Origin: Clostridium sp. CAG:492
GTDB taxonomy: Bacteria; Bacillota; Clostridia; TANB77; CAG-508
Assembly (NCBI GenBank): GCA_000434335.1
Contig: FR878218.1
Coordinates: 1 to 7,642, forward strand
Reading direction: 5' to 3'
DNA length: 7,642 bases
In this document: positions 1-5,357 of the stretch, in pieces
Position numbering within the stretch: position 1 is the stretch's first letter
Layout of the letters: the number at the start of each line of letters is the position of its first letter
Position numbers and translations under genes: made by a program
Notes under the pieces: generated by a model
The model's database searches: none
Seen by the model: only the letters and a program-made list of their open reading frames with translations
What the model was told of the DNA's origin: nothing

Positions 1-459
1 TACCTTGGCAATTCTTTTATTTCGTGGCTTATCTATTAATGCACAAACATTTTGTATAGTTCGCTCCTTGCCTAATAAAATATTATACACACCTAAAACA
101 AACAGTTTCGATATTATAGGGTCTCTTTCACTTCTTCTATCACTACATAATAGTATAATTGGAATAGCAGTTCCGTCATCTTTATATGCTTCATCTGAAA
201 TTTGATCTATACGCCTATATAAATTAGTGTCCTCACTTTCATAACTATCGTTTATGTTTTTTTCAAAATCTTCACTAATAATAATTCTATCATATTTATT
301 ATCTCTGCTTTGTCTAATTTCGTTTATTATTGCATCATAATAAAAAACTCTTTTATATGATATTATTTTTTTGTATTCCTTTTGGTATTCATTACATATT
401 ACATCTACAATATCACCTTTGGAATCTTCACTATTACTAACTGCAAATAGCACTCTCAT
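1..459 (-). CDS. Unrecognised protein with degenerate receiver-like N-terminus (3' end outside window)
   Basis: An open frame of 153 codons runs from ATG (459-457) to the window edge without a stop, so the C-terminus is missing. AAGGAG at 468-473 lies 8 nt upstream of the ATG and fixes the start. The pattern of hydrophobic strands and helices resembles a CheY-like fold: strand MRVLFAV (1-7), strand YDRIIISED (56-64), strand IPIILLCSD (99-107), then LGVYNILLGKE (122-132) and a closing helix to about 143. The acidic pocket and phospho-acceptor Asp expected at the end of strand 3 are replaced (Ser62-Glu63), and residues 65-98 form an acidic insertion, so phosphorylation is unlikely. Pseudo-receiver domains of this kind occur at the N-terminus of TadZ/CpaE-type ATPases, and an ATPase part could follow outside the window; that is inference only. 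The gene starts 23 bases after the VirB2-like gene and should share its transcript. The function is unknown. Confidence 0.85.
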   Translation of the reverse strand, partial: MRVLFAVSNSEDSKGDIVDVICNEYQKEYKKIISYKRVFYYDAIINEIRQSRDNKYDRIIISEDFEKNINDSYESEDTNLYRRIDQISDEAYKDDGTAIPIILLCSDRRSERDPIISKLFVLGVYNILLGKERTIQNVCALIDKPRNKRIAKV

Positions 460-482
460 AATCTTTTCTCCTTATCTTTATG

Positions 483-947
483 TTAATCTGTTGATTTAAC
501 AACCACAGCAAATATTAATGGTAAAATTTGACATATAATTATTATTGTAACAGCTGCAATCATTGAATTAAATCCTTTATCCCTTATATCTAAACGTTTC
601 ATACCTATTACATATTCAAATATTGCACAAAAGGCAATTCCAACTAGTCCTATTGGTATACTATATACTTGTACTAAATGTAATATGTAAGCAACCATAC
701 CATATGTATCTGAACCATACTTAGCCTTATAGTCATCTATTGTTTTTAATTGGCCATCTTTTATATCTACTAATGTAGATGCTGCACTTTCTTCTTTAGG
801 TAATTGATTATTAGTTATTGTGTTATTACTTATTGTATTATTTGCATTTTTACTAGTATTTACTTCTGTTGCATTTACAGTTACAGTGGTAATTAATAAT
901 ATAACTATTGCAAGTATTATTGTTATTTTTTTCTTTAATTTATACAT
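483..947 (-). CDS. Exported two-helix membrane protein, VirB2/TrbC pilin-like
   Basis: The protein has 154 residues. The N-terminus is a signal peptide: MYKLKKK, a hydrophobic core (about 8-24) and a likely cleavage after VNA (24-26). An Asn/Thr-rich linker (about 29-50) follows. The C-terminal half holds two membrane segments (about 93-115 and 126-150) joined by a short charged loop KRLDIRDKG (117-125). Signal peptide plus two hydrophobic helices with a small charged loop is the layout of VirB2/TrbC pilins of type IV secretion systems, though mature VirB2 is usually shorter. The frame is open upstream to 1013, but the internal ATG at 947 has AAAGGAG 5 nt ahead and begins the signal peptide, so I chose it. 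The gene lies downstream of the spo0A terminator, has its own promoter (995-1023) and is followed 23 bases later by the pseudo-receiver gene. VirB2-like identity is by architecture only; another small membrane protein remains possible. Confidence 0.85.
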   Translation of the reverse strand: MYKLKKKITIILAIVILLITTVTVNATEVNTSKNANNTISNNTITNNQLPKEESAASTLVDIKDGQLKTIDDYKAKYGSDTYGMVAYILHLVQVYSIPIGLVGIAFCAIFEYVIGMKRLDIRDKGFNSMIAAVTIIIICQILPLIFAVVVKSTD

Positions 948-952
948 TTTTT

Positions 953-959
953 CTCCTTT
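953..959 (-). promoter_or_regulatory. Ribosome binding site deciding the start of the VirB2-like gene
   Basis: The minus strand reads AAAGGAG here, 5 nt before the ATG at 947-945. It favours the 154-residue product with an intact signal peptide over upstream in-frame starts that would add up to 22 residues. Confidence 0.75.
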
Positions 960-994
960 CATAACTACGTTTTGCATATTTTTCAACTTATTAT

Positions 995-1023
995 ATAATA
1001 CACTACAATACATAAAATATCAA
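995..1023 (-). promoter_or_regulatory. Sigma-A-type promoter of the VirB2-like gene
   Basis: On the minus strand the -35 element TTGATA (1023-1018; 5 of 6 matches to TTGACA) and the -10 element TATTAT (1000-995; 5 of 6) are separated by exactly 17 bases. Transcription would begin near 988, leaving a leader of about 40 nt. It sits downstream of the spo0A terminator, so the VirB2-like gene looks independently transcribed. Confidence 0.6.
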
Positions 1024-1075
1024 GAAAATATTTCCATTTTATATATTAATTTTAATATATTTTTTATTAATAAAA

Positions 1076-1114
1076 GAAAAAAGTCATAATATACCTATTT
1101 AGTATACTATGACT
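1076..1114 (-). terminator. Intrinsic terminator of spo0A
   Basis: Thirteen-base arms at 1082-1094 and 1102-1114 pair completely (one G-U) around a 7-base loop. In the minus transcript the stem is followed by TTTTTCTTTT, 28 bases after the spo0A stop. The plus strand also carries a T-run after the stem, so it could work in both directions, but no plus-strand gene approaches it. Confidence 0.85.
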
Positions 1115-1142
1115 AAATTTTTTTATACAATTTTTATATTTT

Positions 1143-1961
1143 TTACGCTGTTTTTAGCTCTAATCTTAATTTATCTGCAATCATTGCAATAAATTCACTA
1201 TTTGTAGGTTTACCTTTAGCTGCATTTACTGTGTAACCGAATATACTTTCCACAGTATTTTGCTCTCCTCTTCCCCAAGCAACTTCTATTGCGTGGCGAA
1301 TTGCTCTTTCAACTCTTGATGGTGTTGTATGATATTTTTGTGCAATTTCAGGATATAATTGTTTTGTTATTTGGTTTATTATGTCAATATCGTTTACAAC
1401 CATCATTATAGCTTCTCTTAAATATTGATATCCTTTTATGTGAGCTGGAACACCTATTTCATGTATCATATTTGTAACTAATGCTTCCAAATTTTCTTCA
1501 TTTTTCTTTTCATTTGGAGCAATTTCTATGTATGAAGTTTTTATTTCACGACTTGTATATGGTATTTTCGATTGAACCGGTTGAAAAAACTTTAGCTCTT
1601 TTATTCTTTTTATTAATACACTTATTTCAAATGGTTTTACTATATAATATTGTGCACCTAAATTAATAGCTTTTTGTGTTATTTTATCTTGACCAACAGC
1701 AGAAAGCATTATGCACATTGGCATCTTTTCAATATTGTTTTCTTCTAATCTTTCTAATACTCCTAATCCATCTAATCTTGGCATTATTACATCTAACAGT
1801 ACAATATCTGGTTCTAAATTTTTTATCATATCAAATGCATCTACTCCATCTCTTGCCATACCTACCAATTCTAAATCTTCCTCAGCATTTATATAACCTG
1901 CCAAAGTTGCAGAAAATTCACTATTATCATCTGCAATTAATACTGTTATTTTCTTATTCAC
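1143..1961 (-). CDS. spo0A: Stage 0 sporulation master regulator Spo0A
   Basis: This is the response regulator that, once phosphorylated, binds 0A boxes and commits the cell to sporulation. The protein has 272 residues, the usual family length. The receiver domain (about 4-124) has the acidic pair Asp11-Asp12, phospho-acceptor Asp57 in PDIVLLD, Ser87 in MLSAVGQDK (a Ser/Thr position, Ser as commonly seen in clostridia) and the Lys109-Pro110 switch. A short linker leads to the Spo0A C-terminal DNA-binding domain (about 158-272), with the conserved stretches IHEIGVPAHIKGYQYLREAI (166-185) and TTPSRVERAIRHAIEVAWGR (212-231), the latter containing the recognition helix. Translation starts at GTG (1961-1959) with AGGAGG 7 nt ahead. 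It has its own promoter at 1995-2023, likely feedback sites at 2063-2113 and a terminator at 1076-1114. The usual clostridial neighbour spoIVB is not next to it; yigZ is. Identification is secure. Confidence 0.98.
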   Translation of the reverse strand: MNKKITVLIADDNSEFSATLAGYINAEEDLELVGMARDGVDAFDMIKNLEPDIVLLDVIMPRLDGLGVLERLEENNIEKMPMCIMLSAVGQDKITQKAINLGAQYYIVKPFEISVLIKRIKELKFFQPVQSKIPYTSREIKTSYIEIAPNEKKNEENLEALVTNMIHEIGVPAHIKGYQYLREAIMMVVNDIDIINQITKQLYPEIAQKYHTTPSRVERAIRHAIEVAWGRGEQNTVESIFGYTVNAAKGKPTNSEFIAMIADKLRLELKTA

Positions 1962-1968
1962 CCTAAAC

Positions 1969-1974
1969 CCTCCT
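1969..1974 (-). promoter_or_regulatory. Strong ribosome binding site for the GTG start of spo0A
   Basis: A full AGGAGG on the minus strand lies 7 nt before GTG (1961-1959). No in-frame ATG gives a better start, because an ATG at 1980-1978 is out of register with spo0A and meets TAG after five codons. A perfect Shine-Dalgarno paired with a weaker start codon fits a moderated expression level. Confidence 0.85.
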
Positions 1975-1994
1975 AATCATCTTTTTACATTCAA

Positions 1995-2023
1995 ATTATA
2001 CTTTCTTTTTTGGCAGTTTGCAA
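1995..2023 (-). promoter_or_regulatory. Sigma-A-type promoter of spo0A
   Basis: The minus strand carries TTGCAA (2023-2018; 4 of 6 matches) and a perfect TATAAT (2000-1995) with a 17-base spacer. The start of transcription would be near 1988, giving a leader of about 27 nt before the GTG. It corresponds in role to the vegetative spo0A promoter known from bacilli. It lies in the 98-base gap after yigZ, so spo0A need not rely on upstream read-through. Confidence 0.7.
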
Positions 2024-2059
2024 TACAAAATGGCGGATTTTATGGGTTTTCGTGCCCTT

Positions 2060-2710
2060 TTAATCGAGTTTATTCGACATTTTGGAGATGTTTTTTTGTC
2101 GAATTATGTCGAATGTCATAATTTTAAAATTATTTTGCTCTCTAAACTCAATTTCTAATCTATTTTTTTCAGCATCATTCACTTCTATTTTACAAATAAT
2201 GAAATCTGAATATTCAGAATTTATTATATTTATATTATTTTTATTACAATAATACTTAAATTTTTCAAAATCAGCATATGGCAATTTTATTTCAGCTTCA
2301 TATCCAGGCTCTTGTTCGACTAATGTAGATTTTTTTATTACCTCTTTTAATGAATCCGAATATGCTCTTACTAATCCTCCTGTACCCAATAAGATTCCAC
2401 CAAAATATCTTGTTACTATTACAACTACATTGTATATTGATTGTTTTTCTAATATTTCTAACATTGGAGCTCCTGCCGTTCCACTTGGCTCTCCATCATC
2501 ACTACATTTCTTTTGTATTTCATTTTCATTTAATGTTATATATGCAAAGCAGTTGTGTTTCGCATCATAGTATTTCTTTTTTATTTGCTTTATTTTATTT
2601 TCCGCTTCTTGTGGTGTTTCTACATAAAATAAGTTTGCTATGAATCTTGATTTTTTTTCTATTATTTCAGCTGTTGTATTTTTTTCTAATATTGTCTTAA
2701 ATTTTTCCAT
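2060..2710 (-). CDS. yigZ: YigZ/IMPACT family protein
   Basis: The protein has 216 residues, the normal length for bacterial YigZ/YvyE. The N-terminal UPF0029 (IMPACT) domain covers about 1-125 and has the family signatures KKSRFIA (19-25), DAKHNCFAYI (49-58), SDDGEPSGTAGAPML (70-84) and VTRYFGGILLGTGGLVRAYS (99-118). The ferredoxin-like C-terminal DUF1949 domain covers about 138-203. The family is related to eukaryotic IMPACT and has been linked to translation or RNA binding, but its bacterial role is not settled. The start is firm: AAAAGGAG at 2717-2724 is 6 nt from the ATG and overlaps the stop of the upstream flavoprotein gene (12-base gap), indicating co-transcription and probable translational coupling. 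The last 17 codons are odd, because they carry Spo0A boxes and G/C-ending or CGA codons uncommon in this gene, and the encoded tail (RQKNISKMSNKLD) looks unconserved. Confidence 0.95.
   Translation of the reverse strand: MEKFKTILEKNTTAEIIEKKSRFIANLFYVETPQEAENKIKQIKKKYYDAKHNCFAYITLNENEIQKKCSDDGEPSGTAGAPMLEILEKQSIYNVVVIVTRYFGGILLGTGGLVRAYSDSLKEVIKKSTLVEQEPGYEAEIKLPYADFEKFKYYCNKNNINIINSEYSDFIICKIEVNDAEKNRLEIEFREQNNFKIMTFDIIRQKNISKMSNKLD
2063..2113. promoter_or_regulatory. Cluster of Spo0A boxes inside the 3' end of yigZ
   Basis: Three exact copies of the 0A-box core TGTCGAA occur at 2097-2103 (+), 2107-2113 (+) and 2073-2079 (minus). A fourth site around 2063-2069 keeps only the central TCGA. 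The TCGA cores begin at 2064, 2074, 2099 and 2109, forming two pairs each spaced exactly 10 bp, so that paired sites face the same side of the helix. They lie roughly 75-125 bases upstream of the predicted spo0A transcription start. Spo0A is known to bind TGTCGAA-type sites, commonly in groups, and to control its own gene in bacilli. Feedback control here is inference, but the site density is hard to explain by chance in DNA this poor in G+C. Confidence 0.8.
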
Positions 2711-2722
2711 AGTATTCTCCTT

Positions 2723-4024
2723 TTAATTTAATCCTGCAGTTACTCCTGTCGAATATGCTATTTGTAAGTTGAATCCTCCTGTGTATGCATCAACATCTAT
2801 TATCTCTCCAGCAAAATATAGGTTATTTATTAATTTTGATTCCATTGTTTTAGGATTTATTTCTTTTATATTTATTCCTCCAGCTGTTATTATTGCTTCT
2901 TCAACTGGTCTAAACCCACTTATTGTTATGCAAAATTCTTTAAGTATTTTTAATAATTGCATTCTTTCTTTTTTAGATATTTCATTTACTTTTTTATTTG
3001 GATTTATCCCTGATAAATGTATTACTGGATCTATTAATTTTTGTGGTAATAGTTCATCTAAACTATTTCTGAATAGTTTATTTTTTTCTTTTTCAAAATC
3101 TCTTAAAATTCTTAAATCTAACTTTTCATTACTTAATGCTGGTTTTAAATCGATTTTTAGTATTATTTTTCCCTGTTTTAGTAATTCGTTTATATTTTTG
3201 TATCTTATAATATGTGCAGAGCTACTTAGTATTGTTGGTCCAGATATTCCAAAATGTGTAAATAACATTTCTCCAAAGTCATCATATATTACTTTATTTT
3301 TTTCAATATCTTCAAATTGTATTTTTACATTTTTTAAACTCAATCCCTGTAAACTTTTACATAACTCCTTAGAATTTTTGTAGCTTTCTAAATTTATTTT
3401 TTCAATCGCAGAATTTTCGTTGGCTACAATCGGTATTAATGATGGTTTTATTTCAGTAATTGTGTGCCCTAATTTTTTTGCCATTTCATATCCATCACCA
3501 GTTGAACCTGTTGTAGGGTAGCTTTTTCCTCCTGTTGCTAAAATCACTTTGTCTGCATTTATTGTATATTTATTGTTATTAAAAGTATATTCTACTCCTG
3601 TTACAGAGCCATCTTTTACTATAATTTGGTTTACTGTCGAGTTTGTATATATTTTAACATTTAAATTTTTTAGCTCTTCATAAAAAGCATCCAATACATC
3701 TTTTGATTTATCGCTAACAGGAAATATTCTATTACCTCTTTCTTCTTTTACTTTTACATTATGCTTTTTTAGTAAATTAATAATATCTTCATTTGTAAAA
3801 TTTTGAAATGCACTATATAAAAATCTACCATTCCCAGGAATATTTTGTATAAATTCATTTATGTTTAAACTACTTGTTATATTACATCTACCTTTTCCTG
3901 TTATTAATAATTTTTTACCTAAACTATTCATTTTTTCAATTAAAATTACATCATTTCCGCTATTTTTTGCAGAAATTGCACTCATTATCCCAGCTGGTCC
4001 TCCACCAATAACAACAACCTTCAT
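2723..4024 (-). CDS. BaiN/HI0933-type FAD-dependent oxidoreductase
   Basis: The product is a 433-residue flavoprotein of the HI0933/YhiN family (now often labelled BaiN/RdsA), predicted cytoplasmic. The FAD-binding Rossmann motif GGGPAG is at 7-12, with the adenosine-binding Glu30. The family hallmark LLITGKGRCNIT is at 39-50. Further signatures are ATGGKSYPTTGSTGDGY (163-179), GEMLFTHFGISGPTILSSS (251-269), ITAGGI (379-384) and the C-terminal flavin-contact segment FAGEIIDVDAYTGGFNLQIA (404-423). BaiN in Clostridium scindens has been implicated in bile-acid dehydroxylation chemistry, but the family is near-universal in Firmicutes and most members have no assigned substrate, so no bile-acid role should be inferred here. 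I chose ATG at 4024, with AAAGGA 9 nt upstream, over an in-frame TTG at 4042. It is followed 12 bases later by yigZ, and a hairpin separates it from the PLP-enzyme gene. Confidence 0.95.
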   Translation of the reverse strand: MKVVVIGGGPAGIMSAISAKNSGNDVILIEKMNSLGKKLLITGKGRCNITSSLNINEFIQNIPGNGRFLYSAFQNFTNEDIINLLKKHNVKVKEERGNRIFPVSDKSKDVLDAFYEELKNLNVKIYTNSTVNQIIVKDGSVTGVEYTFNNNKYTINADKVILATGGKSYPTTGSTGDGYEMAKKLGHTITEIKPSLIPIVANENSAIEKINLESYKNSKELCKSLQGLSLKNVKIQFEDIEKNKVIYDDFGEMLFTHFGISGPTILSSSAHIIRYKNINELLKQGKIILKIDLKPALSNEKLDLRILRDFEKEKNKLFRNSLDELLPQKLIDPVIHLSGINPNKKVNEISKKERMQLLKILKEFCITISGFRPVEEAIITAGGINIKEINPKTMESKLINNLYFAGEIIDVDAYTGGFNLQIAYSTGVTAGLN

Positions 4025-4033
4025 TTTTTTCAA

Positions 4034-4039
4034 TCCTTT
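4034..4039 (-). promoter_or_regulatory. Ribosome binding site deciding the flavoprotein start
   Basis: AAAGGA on the minus strand lies 9 nt before ATG 4024-4022. The frame stays open to a TTG at 4042, but that codon overlaps this Shine-Dalgarno and would put six extra residues before the Rossmann strand MKVVVIGGG, so the ATG is preferred. Confidence 0.75.
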
Positions 4040-4050
4040 CAAAATTCAAT

Positions 4051-4083
4051 AAATGCTCACTTTATAATTAAAAATGAGCATTT
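4051..4083 (-). terminator. Hairpin, probable weak terminator or attenuator
   Basis: Perfect 9-base arms (4051-4059 and 4075-4083, AAATGCTCA / TGAGCATTT) surround a 15-base loop. In the minus transcript the hairpin comes 15 bases after the stop of the PLP-enzyme gene and ends in UUU-AUU rather than a full U-run, so termination is likely partial. I see no convincing promoter between it and the flavoprotein gene, which suggests some read-through. Confidence 0.5.
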
Positions 4084-4098
4084 TGTTATTTTATATAA

Positions 4099-5343
4099 TT
4101 ATAATATTTGTGAAATTGCTCTCATTACACCTAATTTTCCATATTCATAAGTTAATCCACCTTGCATAAAAGCAATATATGGTGGTCTAATAGGTGCATC
4201 ACAAGAAAGCTCTATTGAAGAGCCTTGTGTAAAAGCTCCTGCTGCCATAATTACTTGATCAGTATATCCTGGCATATCCCAAGGCTCTGGTATTGAATTT
4301 GAATCAATTGGTGAGCCCATTTGTATTCCTTGACAATATTTTATTAATTTTTCTTTATCACCAAATTCAATAGTTTGAACTATATCTGATCTTTTTTCAT
4401 TAAATCTAGGAACTGGTTTATATCCCATTTCTTCAAGCATTTTACTTGCAAATATAGCTGTTTTTAAACTACTAGCTACAACACTTGGTGCCATAAATAA
4501 TCCTTGTAATATATATTTATTTATACCCATTGTAGGACCAACTTCTTTTCCTAGTCCTGGAGCAGTTAATCTTTCAGCTGCAAGTTTTACAAGCTCTTTT
4601 TTACCTGCAATATATGCGCCATTTGGTGCAATACCTCCGCCCAAATTTTTTATTAAAGAGCCAACCATAACATCTGCTCCTAATGCCAAAGGTTCAACTT
4701 TATCAACAAATTCTCCATAGCAATTATCTATCATTATAATTACATTTTTATTAACAGATCTAATTGCTTTTATTACTTTTTCTATTTTATCTAGTGTTAT
4801 ACTTCTTCTTAACGCATAACCTCTTGATCTTTGAATTTCAATTAGTTTTATATCATTTTTAGAAACTCTATCAATTATTTTATCATAATCAAAATCATCA
4901 TTTATTAAATCAATTTGTTCATATTTAACACCATATGATTTTAAAGAACTATCATTATCAACAATACCAATAACTTCATCTAATGTATCATATGGTTTTC
5001 CACATATACTAAGCATAGTATCATTTGGTCTTAAAAAAGCAAATAATGCTACTGTAAGAGCATGTGTTCCAGATATAAACTGTCCTCTTACTAAACTATC
5101 TTCAGCACCTAACACTTCTGAAAAAATATTTTCTATTGTATCTCTACCAACATCACCATATCCATATCCTGTTGTACTATTAAAATGCATATCTGATACA
5201 TTATATTTGTTAAATGCTTTTAATACTTTTAATGAATTTAATTCACAATTTTTATCAATTTCATCAAATATTGGTAGTAAATCTTTATTAATTTTTTCTG
5301 CTAGTGATATTACTTCTTCTTTAATTCCAAATTCTTTATACAT
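4099..5343 (-). CDS. PLP-dependent methionine gamma-lyase-like protein (aluminium resistance/YnbB family)
   Basis: The protein has 414 residues and is a fold-type I PLP enzyme of the Met_gamma_lyase family, historically called 'aluminium resistance protein' and YnbB in Bacillus. The cofactor-binding SGTHA is at 91-95 and LSICGKPYDTLDEVIG at 111-126. Asp206 in MIMIDNCYGE-like context (IDNCYGEF, 205-212) is the candidate partner of the pyridine nitrogen, and Lys232 in GSLIKNLGGGIAPNGAY (228-244) is the candidate Schiff-base lysine. The C-terminal segment SSIELSCDAPIRPPY (375-389) is also typical. Resemblance to cystathionine/methionine lyases suggests sulfur amino-acid chemistry, but the physiological substrate is not established. 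The ATG at 5343 has AAGGAAGGA 7 nt ahead, overlapping the stop of the WG-repeat gene 14 bases upstream, so the two are co-transcribed and probably translationally coupled. The catalytic residues are intact. Confidence 0.93.
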   Translation of the reverse strand: MYKEFGIKEEVISLAEKINKDLLPIFDEIDKNCELNSLKVLKAFNKYNVSDMHFNSTTGYGYGDVGRDTIENIFSEVLGAEDSLVRGQFISGTHALTVALFAFLRPNDTMLSICGKPYDTLDEVIGIVDNDSSLKSYGVKYEQIDLINDDFDYDKIIDRVSKNDIKLIEIQRSRGYALRRSITLDKIEKVIKAIRSVNKNVIIMIDNCYGEFVDKVEPLALGADVMVGSLIKNLGGGIAPNGAYIAGKKELVKLAAERLTAPGLGKEVGPTMGINKYILQGLFMAPSVVASSLKTAIFASKMLEEMGYKPVPRFNEKRSDIVQTIEFGDKEKLIKYCQGIQMGSPIDSNSIPEPWDMPGYTDQVIMAAGAFTQGSSIELSCDAPIRPPYIAFMQGGLTYEYGKLGVMRAISQIL

Positions 5344-5357
5344 AACTATATCCTTCC

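Noticed and set aside
948..1013. N-terminal extension of the VirB2-like protein
   Set aside because: The extra 22 codons precede a clean signal peptide, include the Shine-Dalgarno of the internal ATG and overlap the predicted promoter, so they are unlikely to be translated.
820..1089. Plus-strand open frame of 89 codons, hydrophobic
   Set aside because: It is the complement of the signal-peptide region and promoter of the VirB2-like gene; its hydrophobicity mirrors the Asn/Lys/Thr-rich sense strand.
1676..1966. Plus-strand open frame of 96 codons rich in Leu
   Set aside because: It is antisense to the Spo0A receiver domain, with low-complexity Leu/His content and no supporting signals.
1963..1980. 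Five-codon minus-strand open frame (ATG to TAG) overlapping the spo0A Shine-Dalgarno
   Set aside because: It could be a leader peptide, but its own upstream sequence has no convincing ribosome binding site, and the AGGAGG it contains fully serves the spo0A GTG.
1981..2059. Sigma-H promoter for spo0A
   Set aside because: A GAAT occurs near 1990, but I found no matching AGGAWWW-type -35 at the right distance; the sigma-A-type reading is much better.
2747..2753. Isolated exact 0A box TGTCGAA within the flavoprotein gene
   Set aside because: It is a single copy encoding a conserved segment (YSTG) near the C-terminus, about the number expected by chance in this window. It could contribute to yigZ/spo0A control but nothing supports that.
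2769..3383. Plus-strand open frame of 204 codons
   Set aside because: It is antisense to the strongly conserved flavoprotein gene, is rich in Phe/Ser/Ile as expected from reversed AT-rich codons, and has no ribosome binding site or recognisable motif.
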